A stretch of 64,000 nucleotides of DNA from Ceratothoa steindachneri (GCA_963969495.1 OZ018324.1:157278172-157342171); one strand, 5' to 3'. Counted from the first letter of the stretch, positions 1 through 11,361 are shown. Numbers and translations are program-made. Notes: generated by a model not told the origin, from the letters alone.

Positions 1-620
1 GAGACACTATTAAAATGAGATCGGGATCAGTATAGCGTTATTACTTGGGTGAATTAAATCGCTGTCAGGATTACAACCTCAGGCTTGGGGGTCCAATGTT
101 CAATGAAGCAGGCTCCGATGTCCGGGAGAAGTGTTATAGCTTGGAGTGGCACTGTTATTGGGGATATGGGGTGCTGAGTCGCTGGTACCTTTATGAAGTG
201 GAAGATTCTTATCTCAGAATTTCCGATCGAGGTTTTTGACAGCTACGAGTTTGCATCTGAAGTTGAGTTACTATGGCTCATTTCTCAGGAGAATTGTGCG
301 AGGTCTCCAAGATTGGCCAGACCTTGAAGGTGTATGACCCCATTCATATATGTAGGCCTCCCTAGACAGAAAGAAAAAGGAGGGAGGAAGATAGAAACTA
401 GACCGAGATTAAGAAAGAATCGCTCTAGACAGTTTCGCCTTATTGAAGACAATGGTGGCCGTACGTGGCGACATATTTCCGTGTCTTTTATATTCACCAG
501 TTTCTTTACTGATCTGTACTTGCATATATTCTGCAATCGATTTCATTTGTCGCTTAACTTAGATACCGATCTTCTCTTTTACTTTGGGAAAGGAATTAAC
601 ATAATCTAAATGTTTGATCA
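1..620. other. unassigned DNA with short ORFs
   Basis: Two plus-strand ORFs (45-239, 64 codons; 334-609, 91 codons) and one minus-strand ORF (285-536, 83 codons) lie here. They overlap one another, and I recognise no domain in any of them. Base composition is closer to balanced than in the following 1.8 kb, so this could be the tail of an element or gene that begins outside the window. I do not call a gene. Confidence 0.3.
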
Positions 621-2434
621 TCTTGCAAACTCTACTACTTTCTTTCTCAGATGCTTTCCTTCCTTCCAATTTTGCATCCTCTACGATCATCTAAAATTGA
701 TGATTTCCTTGTGCGTGTTTGTGTGTTTGTAGTCGTGAATAATTAAAAAAGTACTATAATTCATCATCTAAGTGAGATGTGTATTTATAGGGTTAAGGTA
801 TTTGTAGAAAATACTTATTTAATATTTTAGTTACTCGTTTATTAAGTCTATCGATTATTTCTATAAATTCTCAAATAAAAGTCAATCTCTTACAGTACGT
901 ATAGAATTCATACAGCATATTATGGCATTTCTTCCTTCACAATATAATGTAAAAGACCACTAACTAATCTTATCATTCTCAATTTTATTTTAACTTGAGT
1001 AAAGCCAATGGTGTTACATTTTCTCCTCTATAATTCATCTTCAATTTACTACAGTTCTTGGAGTGGATTGCCATTAAAGAGTTTCCGTGTATACAGGAAA
1101 TGTTTGCAATACGGAATTAGTTTTCCTATAGAAAGTTTATCTCTTCCGTATATTATAATAGAACAAAGGAGACGTATTTAACTTTAGGATTTCAGTATCT
1201 TTGTTCATGTTTGGGGAAATTGTATTAGTTAGATACTCCGACAAGAAAAAAGGTTTGGGGATTAGATAAATAAGGTCAGATGAGAATTCTCGAATATTTA
1301 TGAGAAAACTAAACATAAAACAACTGCTAACATATCACGAAACTTCATGAAAGATCTAGAATTTTAATGAACTTTAGTTACCTTACCTTTCCCGAAAAAC
1401 TTTGGAGAAGAACCGTTAGCTAGTAAGATATATTTAATGGCTATTGTATACAAATCAATTGCAGCTATTTTGAGTTGGTTAACATGGTACATACATGGAT
1501 ATGTTTTTAGTTGAACTTTTATTAACTATGCCTGAAATCTAATAGATGGCTCCAACATTGGATCGTCGTATGCAAGGACTTAAACGCTAGATAAAACAGC
1601 TTTAAAGTTTTTTACATAAATTGGGTAATTTGGGCCTTTCCGAAAAGCAAAATATATTCTGGAATAAATATAATTTCCAATTACCGAAACTGTGACATAA
1701 ACTTTTTGTGAAATTTACAGCAAAATAAGAAATTCTGAGAATTATCTCGGGAAGGGGTGAGCAGAGCACTAAAATAAATAAATTACTTCTTACTTAATGC
1801 CTTCCTCGTGTCTGCAATAAAAACCAACTCAAATTCTCTATACTGAAAATTTTGTACTCCCGTTGGTTAGTCCAGAAAAATTTTACTGTGGAAATAAGGA
1901 TACAAAGTAGGTGGGTTTAAGGATTTGTTCTGGTAAACATTACGATCGGTGGCGCGAGCGATGGGACGCAAACTATTTCGTCCGTGTTCCAATATGTTTC
2001 ACCTTTTTGGAGTAAATTTAAGGGAACTGCTCGTGGGAGGTTTAAACACTGCGCCCTCATCCCTACGATGATCCTGAGTTTCATTCAATTAGGGGGTGTC
2101 TGGGGAGCACAGCCCCCCAGTATATAATCATAATTGTTTATAGAATAATGTTCTAACGTTTTTATTTAACCAAACGCGCGTGAATATTTATGCGCGGGTG
2201 AACGAAACATACAAGCCAAAAAATTACATTTTTTCGGGCGCACCGCCCATCTTCATGTTAACCTTTGTTCTTTCGAACAAATATACTGGACCGAATTCGT
2301 ACTAAACAAAAATTATGTTACAAAATACCAGAAAATTGATGTAAATCTGTGATTTACACTCTTTACGAGACCTTTTGGATCTTTCTCAATTTACTCCTAT
2401 CATTAATACAAAGTAGCTTGATTGTGAATTCTAA
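621..2434. other. AT-rich non-coding DNA
   Basis: No ORF of useful length and no transposase or reverse-transcriptase motif was seen. The only local structure noted is a short hairpin at about 2100-2120 (CTGGGG pairing with CCCCAG) in a GC-rich patch, of a kind often seen at repeat borders. Confidence 0.5.
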
Positions 2435-3910
2435 ATTGGGAGATAAAATCAAAGACTTCTCTCACAACGTCAGATTAACCATTTAAATTTGATTAAAACT
2501 CTTTACAACAACCTCAGATTAAGTATTTAAATTTCATTAAATCTGATTAAAAACAAAAATCTCTTTACCCTTAGATTAACCGATAAATTTTACCCAAACA
2601 AAGTTCTTCAAATAAAATATTTTACCTTTTACCACTTTCTAACAATTAAATTTGATTAATTCCGATTAAAAATAAGGATATCCTCCATACCGTAACATTA
2701 ACTAATGAAATTTGATTAAGGGATTTCTTCTTTATCACAACTTCAAAGTAAATTAAACTGGATTAAAAATAAAACTCTTCCACTCGAACCTCAGATTATC
2801 CAATAATATTTTACTAAATCTGATTAAAAATAAAGATGTTGCCAACGTTAGATTACATAAGTAAATTGTATAAAACAAAGTTTGTTCGCCCTAAACAAGG
2901 CTCTTCATCCAAATTTCTGATTAACCATATAAATATGATCAAATCTTATTAAAAAAAAGATCCTCACAACGCCAGATTAACCAATTAAATTCGATTAAAT
3001 ATGAATAAAAACAAAGCTCTACTCCCCAAAGTCAAATTAGCCAATTAAAATTGATCAAACTGAAACCTCTAAATCTCATCTTTTGATTAAGCAATTAAAT
3101 TGAATTTGAATATGATAAATAGCCAGGATCTTCTCCCCAAATTCAGAGTAAGCAAATAAAGTTAATTACCTTACATTAAATCAAAGTTCTTCTACCCAGT
3201 GTCAGGTTAACTAATTAAGTTGAATTAAATATGACTAAAAGAAAAGGTCGTGATCATAGGTAAAAATTAATGGATTAAATTTCTTAACCTTTATTAGAGC
3301 AAAGCTATTTTCCCCTAATCAGATTAACCACTAAAGATAAAAGAAAGATCTCCCAACGTAAGAATAACTATAAATTTAATTTAAAATGCTTACAAGCAAA
3401 TATCTCCCCATTGTCAGATTAGCCAATTCTATATTTCTTTTAGAAATACGATAAAGATTTTTAGCCGGAATGCAGATTAACTGAAATAAATTTAATTTCC
3501 CACCTCAAAGAAAAGATATTGCCAACGTCAGAGTAACCAATTCAAATGGTTTAAAACAAAGATCCTTCCCCTCAAATTTAATCAACCAACAAAATTGAAT
3601 TACTTTCCTTAAAGCAAATATCTTTTCTCAAAGGTCATATTAAACAGGAAAATTGAATTAAACATGATTGAAAGCAAAGATATTCACCCGGAATTCAGAA
3701 TAACCGATTAAATTGTATTACCTATTATTATTAAACCAAAGATCTTCTCCTAAACATCGGATTAACCAATTACATTGAATTAAATATGATTAGAAGTAAA
3801 TATCTTCACTCCGAATTCAGGTAATCGTATACATTTAATTACCATTTCTCAAAGTGAAGATCACCCTGAATTTAGATTAACCGATTAACTTTTCTTAACT
3901 TCCATTAAAC
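2435..3910 (+). repeat. degenerate ~60-bp AT-rich tandem array
   Basis: About two dozen diverged copies of a unit near 60 bp. The recurring order is CAGATTAACC, then AATTAAATTGA, then ATGATTAAAA, then CAAAGATCTTCTCC. Units vary by indels, so the array is old. The same unit reappears at 8389-8475 and 15236-15365 in the same orientation. I therefore read the three pieces as one original array separated by later insertions. The hAT element at 3911 begins exactly where this block stops. Confidence 0.85.
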
Positions 3911-3925
3911 CAGGGAAAGGCAACC
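3903..3925 (+). repeat. hAT left target duplication and terminal inverted repeat
   Basis: TSD CATTAAAC at 3903-3910 is followed by TIR CAGGGAAAGGCAACC at 3911-3925. The TIR pairs with the right TIR at 6459-6473, with two mismatches in 15 bases. Confidence 0.8.
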
Positions 3926-4001
3926 TTTTCAGGGAGAGGGCCAGATGAGACTTTTGGTAACAGGCCGCGGGCCGGAGTGACAAACGAAATCCCCAAAGTG
4001 A

Positions 4002-4003
<2 letters not shown>

Positions 4004-4072
<69 letters not shown>
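4004..4072. repeat. (TA)n microsatellite
   Basis: About 68 bp of uninterrupted TA near the left end of the hAT element. It creates artificial Tyr-Ile ORFs that should be ignored. Confidence 0.95.
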
Positions 4073-4073
<1 letters not shown>

Positions 4074-4127
4074 TAGAATACATTATACAAGAATTTTATT
4101 GAAAAAACATATAAATCAGTGAGATCG

Positions 4128-5905
4128 CTAGTGTTGTTTGCCATAAAGAAGTGTTTCAATGTCCGGCTTGATGGATGAGGTAGACAACAGAAGAATGTCA
4201 TTGAGATGGCGGTCCGAGAGTTATGAGCGAAGGTGAGACTTCGTGTACTTCGTTTTGGAGAAGAGCTGTTCGCAACAGTAGGTGCTGCCAAACATGTCCG
4301 CGATGCGTTAAACATGCTCAATATATTTTGGAAAATTGCTAGAGGGGAGGACGAGGTCGCGGAAGAAGGACAGAGGAGGAGAGGTGCAGAACTTCGCCTT
4401 TAGTTCATCATTGCACTGTAACTCCACCAACTGTATCTACAGGGGGGCATGGGCGTTGTCCACGGGGAAGTCAAAGGGGGTGGTGAAAAGCTTGAAGTCT
4501 GCAGCCAGCGGCAATACTCTTGCGAAACGGAAGGCAAATTCATCCTGTAGAGAGGCGACGACACTAATGCAAGTGTGTAGGTCCACGTCGCCAGGGGCAT
4601 ATGCAGCAAGGCGATGAAAATGCACAAACTGACCAATAGCCAACTGAGCCCCCCATCCCCCCACAAGCGCAGCTTAACCTCGAAGGTGGTGATGTGCCCC
4701 TTGCATGTTTATCACGAGTATGTCTTTGCCTTGTAGCTTCACGCTGAGAGCGTTCAGGTGCGTAGTGATGTCCTGTGACCAGGTCCAGGTGAGCAAACCA
4801 TCGCGGGTCGGAGAGATGATCAGCGTGGGGAAGGTTCTTCTGATGGAGGAAGATGGAGATTTCCTGCTGCAGGTCGCACACACGGGACAGCATGTCCCTA
4901 CGACTCATCCAGCGGACCTCACAGAAGTAGAGCAGGTCGTTGTAGTGCACGTTCACCTCGTGCATCAGTAACTGGAACTGGTGGTGGTTAAGACTGCGGG
5001 AGAGGATGGAGTTGACGAACTTCACCACGACAGACATGACATCAACGAGGTTGGCAGACTGGGCGCACAGGGACTCTTGGTGGATTATGTAGTGTACCTT
5101 GTGGATGGGCTGAGTATGTCCGTTGGCCTTACAGTGGCGCAATAGCAGCACCTTTCTTCTACCCATAATCACCGGGGCACCATTGCTCGTCACGCTCAAA
5201 AGACGGGAGAGGTCTAGGTAGTACTGATCCCCATTATGAAGCACGGCGTCGAAGATATCTTGCCCAGTGGTGGTACCATGCAGCGGGACAAGCTGGAGGA
5301 ATTCATCACACACATGCAGGTCAGCGGTGACCCCTTGGATGAAAACATCCAGCTGGGCTGTGTCCTTCGTGTTGGTACTCTCATTAAGAATGCGAGGGAG
5401 AAGGCCACGGGTCTTGTGTGAGTTGTGCACGTTGTCCGACATCTCCTCGATGTGACGACGAATGGTGCGGGACGAAAGGCTCACGCTCCCAAAGGCAGAA
5501 CACTGCTCTGGACAGACGGAGTCCACCACAGCGACAAGGCACTCTTTGATGAAGTCCCCATCCGCAAATGGCCTCGGCGCGCAAAGTGGCTGGAAACTTC
5601 ATAACTGGCGCGCGTCACCTTGTCGGCTTCACCAGAATGCTTACGGAGTGCGAAGTTGTTTTCTGCAACCTGTCTGACGGTATAACAATGGCGTCCTTCC
5701 TCTCGGCGACCGACATCTAGGCAAAGTTTGATGATAGGTGCTCTTTCTCCCAGTGGCGGCGCACGTTGTAGTCTTTCAGGACAGCCACATTCTTGAAGCA
5801 TAAGAGGCACTAGGCCTGTACAAAACGCTCGATGAGGAAGTACTTCTCTCACTTAGGGTTGAAGGCCCGACGTTCGAGAACCACTTTCTTCTTCTTAACA
5901 GACAT
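4128..5905 (-). pseudogene. hAT transposase, GTF2IRD2/ZBED5-like, broken
   Basis: Read on the minus strand, the protein starts at 5905 with MSVKKKKVVLERRAFNP. Next comes a zinc-finger-like stretch (CLLCFKNVAVLKDYNVRRHWEKEH), the type found at the start of GTF2IRD2/ZBED5-like hAT proteins. The best-preserved part is 4564-5529 (about 320 codons), with VRWMSRRDMLSRV corresponding to the family's VRW core. The C-terminal dimerisation region is visible near 4150-4270 in another frame (MFGSTYCCEQLFS), and the reading ends at a stop at 4128. At least three frame changes and several stops show it is dead. Proteins of this family are common as domesticated or dead transposases in animals. The assignment is from remembered family motifs. 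Confidence 0.75.
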
Positions 5906-6458
5906 GATGAGCTGAAAAGAAAGGAAATGACCATAATGACATGGTAACATAATAACAGATTGGAATTTGTTCTAATCAGCTTCACTTACTAGTGTCAATT
6001 TATTTTCCAAACTGTACTGACCACAAAGCATACCTAATCCCAATGCGAAAGTCCGACGGACACTGGCCGCTGGCGTCTGGCAAGATCACAGAGTGAGGTG
6101 CCGAGTTGCCAAACAGTGTCTGCCGTTGTAGCCGCACAGAATTGTATTCTCGCACGCATATCTCAGTAAGGATTCATCGCAGCGAAAAAGGTAATAGATT
6201 TTTGTGTTTAAAATTGCCTCCTCTACAACTTTGGCACCTATGAAGTATTTGGTATCTTTGAGGGAAATGCAATTTTTGTCTCATTTTTTACTCATTTTCA
6301 TTGCTAGACATAAGACTCATCCCCCTCTCTTTCTACTAGTCTACTGAGAGAGATGCTGTTTAGCAGAATGTTTTTTTTTGGGGGGGAGGGGCGTGCCGGA
6401 TTGCAATATTAATGCCGAGAAAGGTGGCTGTCCAGATGCTAGGCTTTCGTGGGTCGGA

Positions 6459-6481
6459 GGTTGCCCACCCCTGCATCAAAC
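6459..6481 (-). repeat. hAT right terminal inverted repeat and target duplication
   Basis: TIR GGTTGCCCACCCCTG at 6459-6473 is followed by TSD CATCAAAC at 6474-6481, which differs from the left TSD at one position. Confidence 0.8.
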
Positions 6482-6869
6482 GAACAAGGTCTGCTGACCA
6501 AAAAATTCGCGTGCACTCACTTATTCTGATTTATGACCTTACGACCTTCAAAACTTTCAATAATTTCCGGATTAACCTCGGGAAGACATTAGTGATTCTA
6601 TCATTCGAAAGAGAATGTAAAACAACATAAAATTTTCAAATTTCGTTAGAATCAGTCGAATAGTTACAATGTTATTACAAAAACCAAAAAAAAAGTAAAA
6701 CGGGAACAGAACGACCGACATAGTGAGATGTAGTGTCGCTCGCGACTAGAACGCACGCGAGTTAAAAACATGAGTTTTGGGAAGAATTAAGAGATAGAAG
6801 AATTTTATAGCTTGCCCTTTTCCAGCGCCGTTTCCTTACTTGCAATAAGAAGAAATCAACCAACCCTAG

Positions 6870-7440
6870 CTAAAAATATCGAAGCACGCATCGAAAACAC
6901 AATTAAAACAGCTTCAATCGTGTGAAATTAGAGCAATTCCTATATGAATAGGCTAAAATGTAACGTCAAAACATTGAATCATGAAAGGGATAGACTTTAA
7001 TTGGCAAAACATTGAAGAAACAGATATCAACTACTTTAAAAGAAAATATCGAATCCCGCATCGAAAACCCAATTAAAATGCCTTTAGTCGTGTGAAATTA
7101 GAAAAATTCATATATAAATAGACTCTGATGTGACGTCATGACCTTAAAAATTCAAAGAAATAGACCGAATTTGCCGAAACGAAGATAAACTCAATTGATT
7201 TGGTGGAAACCAGGAAAAGAATCAACCTAACCTAGCGAAAAATATCGAAGCCTGCATTGAAAAGACAATAAAAATAGCTTCAATCGTGTGAAGTTAGAGC
7301 AATTCCTATAGAAATAGGCCTTGAAGTGATGACATAACGGTCGAAACTCAAAGAACTAAGCCTGAATGAAGCTCGCATCGAAAACCCAATTAAAATAGCT
7401 GTAATCATGTGCACCTAGAGCAATTCCTATATAAATAGGC
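6870..7440 (+). repeat. four diverged units of a 120-196-bp tandem repeat
   Basis: The phrase GAAGC(A/C)CGCATCGAAAAC recurs at about 6881, 7051, 7247 and 7368. It is followed each time by AATTAAAA, then TCGTGTGAA(A/G)TTAGA and TTCCTATA(T)GAATAGGC-like text. Spacings are about 170, 196 and 121 bp, so units carry indels. Confidence 0.75.
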
Positions 7441-7519
7441 TAAAGGAAAAAAACGGATCATCGGCCATTTTGTTTTTTTGTTGTTGTTTTTTTCTTTGAG
7501 TATGTATTTAGTTTGAAAT

Positions 7520-7905
7520 GACTATGAGCGGCTATTGTTAATTTATAAGGTTAGTTCATATATTTGGCTTAGTCACGTTGGTGTATTTTTTTATTTATTT
7601 GGGTATTTAATGGTTTTCCAAATGGGTTTAGGATGTTAAAATAATTTCACGAATTTGTAGACTAATGTTCAAAATGATTTGGCAATCGCTATGAGCGGCG
7701 ATTAATTTATTGTAGGCTCTTTCCTTTTTTATTCTTAGTCACGTTTGCGGTATTTGTATTTATTTGGATACTTAATCGTTTTCCACCTGGGTTTGGGCTA
7801 GTAAAATAAATCCAGCGATTTTAAAACTAACTTATAAAAGTATTTTGACACCGCTATGAGCGGCATTTATTTTTTTTTTTTACAGGTTATTCCTTATATT
7901 TTGAT
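7520..7905 (+). repeat. three units of a ~166-bp tandem repeat
   Basis: CTATGAGCGGC recurs at about 7522, 7689 and 7854, each followed by a T-rich stretch, TTAGTCACGTTTG-like text, TATTTATTTGG and CGTTTTCCA. It is unrelated to the preceding ~170-bp repeat. Confidence 0.75.
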
Positions 7906-8388
7906 TGTTCACGTTTGTTTACATTGCGATGGGCGGCCCTTTTTTTCTTCCGTGACGCATTTTTAGCTTATTTCCCCGTTTTCCCCAGGGTTTTCGCTAA
8001 TGAATTAGATGCATGGATGTTTCAGTGGATTTTGTTGAGTGATATTCCGCATTTTGGACCGGCCATAAAAAAAAAAAATAAGAGTTTTTCCAGAAATCGG
8101 TAGCTAGAATTTTAGAGCTTGCCCTTTTGCATCCCCGTTATTTTTCTTGCGGTTCCGTTTTCTTTGAAGGCGCTGATGTGCCGTCAGGACCTTAAAACCT
8201 TGGAAGAAATATACGGACTTTGGCAATTATACCATTCTAAAGAGAATGTAAAACAACATAAGTGTTTCAAATTTCAATAGAATCGGCCAAATAATTACGA
8301 TGTTATTACAAAAAAAAACAAAGAAAAAAGCAAAACGGGGACCGACGACCGACATAGTGAGATGTAGAGTCGCACGCGACTAACAATC

Positions 8389-8475
8389 TGACCAACGTCA
8401 AATTAACCAATTAAATTTAATTTAATAAGAGTAAAGCAAAGATCTCCACATCGTCAGATTGATCGATTTATCAAA
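8389..8475 (+). repeat. fragment of the ~60-bp array
   Basis: About 1.5 units (CGTCAAATTAACCAATTAAATT, then GCAAAGATCTCC, then CGTCAGATTGATCGATT). It sits between the palindrome-ended element and the 3' end of the LINE. Confidence 0.8.
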
Positions 8476-8494
8476 GGGACTCACTTGGTGGTCC

Positions 8495-9001
8495 CCCATG
8501 TTAGGTCCTACTGCCAGCCTCTTCATCCCCGACGGCCAAGCCCACAAGTCTCTTATTGAAGATATGTTGCGGTTGTGATTGTGGAGTTCAAGGTTTGGAC
8601 ATGTTGATACAATGTGTTTTCTGACGGGTGCTTATATCGTAGGCAGTGCTGGATGTGTGAATGCTTTGGGTAGCGGCTTTATCTGAGTCTGACTTATGTT
8701 TTGGGAGATGGTAAATTCTTTCTTTGTTATGTCTGAGAAAAGTGAGTGTATGTAGTTGTTTAGGAGGTTGTGAAGGGTTGGCTGACTATTTGAATGTGGA
8801 TGTGATGGGACAAGGAGGCAATGGGGTGTAGATTCTGTTGTAGTGTACTGAACGAGTTTCTTCATTAGTCCTTAAGTGCTGGGGGGTAGTTGAGTTGTTG
8901 TTGATACTATGGCATGTGTTCGATTGGGCGCATTACTTGGTTGAGAACTGTGCCACACATGTTTACATGCGGATTTATTGGGAAATTTTGGTTTCTGAGT
9001 G
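8495..9001 (-). pseudogene. LINE ORF2 C-terminus (outer part)
   Basis: Minus-strand reading includes a 77-codon ORF at 8632-8865 (MKKLVQYTTTESTP...). In another frame near 8520-8560 it continues with IRDLWAWPS, resembling the LRDLW...P tail of this LINE group. It joins to 10636-10735 once the Tc1-like insertion is removed. It is placed here by continuity and tail motif; frame breaks are present. Confidence 0.5.
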
Positions 9002-9005
9002 TGTA

Positions 9006-9240
9006 CTACCGAGCAAAATAAGAGAACAATTTTCCTTTATTAAAATAATTTTAAAATTATTTTGATTAAGTAAATAAAATGGTACATAAAGGCATGCATT
9101 TATGAAAATTTCATATTATAAAATCGTATATTCTAAATGGTACATAAAGGCATGCATTTATGAAAATTTCATATTATAAAATCGTATATTCTAACTAAAT
9201 AAAATATTGACCCGTGGGAAATAAGAGAACGATTTTTTTT
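9006..9240 (+). repeat. left ITR of Tc1-like element with duplicated 58-bp unit
   Basis: Outer DR at 9012-9033, inner DR at 9219-9240. Between them a 58-bp unit containing GGTACATAAAGGCATGCATT is present twice in tandem (9077-9134 and 9135-9192). The right end has a single inverted copy (about 10486-10550), so one unit was duplicated on the left. Confidence 0.8.
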
Positions 9241-9334
9241 CAGGAACAAACATTCTAGAAGTTTCTTGAAATCATCTGGCAACATTTTGCTCAGACTGTA
9301 CAACCGACATTGTTGTCCTACTCACGCTGCAGAG

Positions 9335-10319
9335 ATGCCACCACACGTGAAAGTGACTCCTGAGCTCTGTCAGAGAATTGTTCGCTAGTAGAATAAGGGA
9401 AGGATTCTTTCTGCGACTTCAAAAGAGGTAGGAATGCCCAAGAGTGTGATTTCGTGCGTTCTGATGTTATACAATGTAAATAAAACCTATACATTTCCTG
9501 AAACAGTCGCTTGACCCCGCACAACCACCGTTCGAGAAGTAAGAGCTATTAGAACTTCTCTACTCTATGTAGGTTCCCTTCGATACTGTAGCAGGAATTT
9601 CTCGAAAAATTAAGACCGATAGTGATAGAGAAGTGAGCCAGTTCACAATGTATCGTTGCTTCACTGCATCTGGTTTAAAAACTTGTTCTCCAACAACCAA
9701 ACCAATCACCAGTAAGAAGAACCAGAAGGCAAGAGTCGAATATGCTGAAGCCTATGTTGTTTTGAGGGATGATGATTGAGAGAGAATTCAGTTAAACCAC
9801 GAAAGTAAATCTAATTCATTTGAATCTGATGGCAAAAGCTTTGCTAGACGCGCTGCAAGTAACAAAATTAACCCTAAATATGTAAAGTGTCTGCCAAGCG
9901 TGGAAGAGGAAGCGTCATGGTATGGTGGATGTTTTTATCCGAAAGAGTTGGTCCGTCAATGTCAAGAATTGGAACGGTAAATGCGAATGTGTACCCAAAC
10001 CTCGTAAAGCAACATGTATACCTTCACTCTGAAGCTCTCTGAACCAGCCAACAGTATTTATGCAGGAGAACGCCCCAGACCATACTGCAAGCCGAGTAAA
10101 ATACTATTTTGAACAAGAAGATATTCAAGTAATGAAGTGGCCTGCTCAGATCCTAAACCTGAACTCTATTGAGAATTTCTGAAAGATCATTGGAGCCAAG
10201 TTTAAAACCAGTAGCCTTCAACTGTGACGGATTTCCGGACGAAAATTGAGCAAGAATGGAATAAAATAAGTGGCAGAATTTTGCAAGAAATTGGTGTAGT
10301 CATTTTTGCGCCAAAGTAA
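9335..10319 (+). pseudogene. Tc1-like transposase, broken
   Basis: The start reads MPPHVKVTPELCQRIVR and then a stop, matching the N-terminal helix-turn-helix of Tc1 transposases. Near 9790 the first catalytic motif, normally SDESKFN, reads NHESKSN, so the Asp is lost. Near 10070 the second, normally QDNAPxHTA, reads QENAPDHTA, again losing the Asp. The third region reads WPAQILNLNSIENF with the Glu kept, then a stop in place of Trp. The last codons end ...IFAPK-stop at 10317-10319. Several internal stops and frame shifts are present. The length (about 985 bp) fits a full-length Tc1 gene. Confidence 0.8.
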
Positions 10320-10423
10320 TAGGAAACAACGGCTTTAACATCTCATATTAAGTGTTTTAAGTTTTACCGTTGTCAAATCTTGCTTTGTTTATAGTGTATT
10401 TGCTTTCTAATCAATTCTGCGAA

Positions 10424-10633
10424 TAATCGTTCTCTTATTTTGCACATATCAATATTTTTGTTAGTTTATTTAGTATAATTTCTTAAATATACGATTGTCT
10501 AATATAAAATCTCCGTAAAATATAGTAAATACATGCCTTTATGGTACCATGGAAATTTCATTTACCTACCTACTCATGATATTTTTTTAATATCATAATA
10601 AAAAAAATCGTTCTCTTATTTTTCTTGGTAGTG
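10424..10633 (-). repeat. right ITR of Tc1-like element
   Basis: Inner DR AATCGTTCTCTTATTTT at about 10424-10441, a single inverted copy of the 58-bp subterminal unit, and outer DR AATCGTTCTCTTATTTTTCTTG at about 10607-10628. Confidence 0.8.
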
Positions 10634-10635
10634 TA

Positions 10636-10735
10636 AGTTGGTTATGGCGGTTTTGTACTGTTTCAATTTATTGGAAGTTAGCTTTAGGAGTGTTGCGTCT
10701 CAGGCTGTTGATACCTAATTAAGTGTGATGTAGGG
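10636..10735 (-). pseudogene. LINE ORF2 fragment beyond the Tc1 insertion
   Basis: About 100 bp that continues the LINE reading on the minus strand (INSLRRNTPKANFQ-like text) between the Tc1-like element and the next insertion. Assigned by continuity only. Confidence 0.4.
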
Positions 10736-11099
10736 GAATCGTCACTTCCCCGTTCTCTCTCAGTGGAGACACGGGAATGTAACCGCAAATACATCCGGGT
10801 CCGGCACCGTGGGGCAAACTCAGAAACCACAACACCTCGCCACTCGTCTCTATGAAAAGCCGAACGGTTTTAAACTGCAAGATCTCCCCTACGAGAGTAT
10901 ATTCGATTTCACCTCAATTAAGAAATTGGAGACGCGTTTCTCTCAAGCTCGAAGGCCAGCGGGAGCCGAGGTAAGACTTGCGGAGAAAAACCGTTGAAAT
11001 AAGAACCCTTCTAAGGCCCGTCCACAAGCCCCCCCCTCCTTCCTACCCCTACCCAAGTGGGGTGACGAGGTATAAATAACAAACATTTTGGAAAAACGT

Positions 11100-11340
11100 G
11101 GTAGAATACGTGAGTATCCAGGCTACGAAGTCCCCGGATTAGTGCCGGGCTACCAAGACTGGACAGGTAGAATATGTGAGTCGCCAGGCTACGAAGTCCC
11201 CGGATTGAGGCCGAGCTACCAAGACTGGACAGGTAGAATACGTGAGTCGCCAGGCTACGAAGTCCCCGGATTGAGACCGAGCTACCAAGGCTGGACAGGT
11301 AGAATACGTGAGTCGCCAGACTACGAAGTCCACTGCAAGA
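11100..11340 (+). repeat. 66-bp tandem repeat, ~3.7 units, open in frame
   Basis: GGTAGAATA(C/T)GTGAGT recurs at 11100, 11166, 11232 and 11298, an exact 66-bp period. The unit encodes 22 residues (GRIRESPGYEVPGL, then RPSYQDWT) within an ORF from 11088 to 11414 (108 codons). The ORF ends with a basic, non-repeated tail. The opposite strand is also open over the repeats, as expected of a repeat whose length is a multiple of three with no stops. Whether the peptide is made is unknown. Confidence 0.8.
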
Positions 11341-11361
11341 GAGCCAGGGCTACCAAGGGGG

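Larger units (their letters stand above)
3911..6473 (-). mobile_element. hAT DNA transposon, dead copy, with TIRs and 8-bp TSD
   Basis: The left end begins CAGGGAAAGGCAACC at 3911. The right end, read on the minus strand from 6473, begins CAGGGGTGGGCAACC. Ends of the form CAGGGGTGGCAACC are typical of hAT elements. The flanking octamers are CATTAAAC (3903-3910) and CATCAAAC (6474-6481), a 7/8 match and the duplication length expected for hAT. The element encloses a minus-strand transposase pseudogene at 4128-5905 and a (TA)n tract near its 3' end. It is inserted in the ~60-bp array. Confidence 0.85.
6505..8388. mobile_element. palindrome-ended minisatellite-rich element
   Basis: A block between the hAT flank and the resumption of the ~60-bp array at 8389. 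Its right end is GAGTCGCACGCGACTAA, containing the near-perfect palindrome AGTCGC-AC-GCGACT. Its left end near 6505 contains TTCGCGTGCACTC, a partial inverted match. A ~150-bp module (ATTCTAAAGAGAATGTAAAACAAC motif region through the palindrome) occurs in direct orientation at about 6596-6752 and 8226-8388. Between them lie a ~170-bp tandem repeat and a ~166-bp tandem repeat. A related copy lies inverted at 53766-54600. No coding capacity was seen. It resembles minisatellite-carrying non-autonomous elements such as some Helitron-like or HINE families, but no diagnostic Helitron end was proved. Confidence 0.5.
9002..10635 (+). mobile_element. Tc1-like DNA transposon with IR/DR ends
   Basis: The outer ends match as inverted repeats: TACTACCGAGCAAAATAAGAG at 9004 against the complement of 10613-10635 (TACACTACCAAGAAAAATAAG). 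A second copy of AAATAAGAGAACGATTTT lies inside each end, at 9219-9236 and, inverted, at about 10424-10441. Two direct repeats per end is the IR/DR plan of Sleeping Beauty/Minos-type Tc1 elements. A TA is present at the right edge (10634-10635); the left edge reads TG at 9002-9003, an apparent mutation. The element lies within the LINE and contains a dead transposase on the plus strand. Confidence 0.85.
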
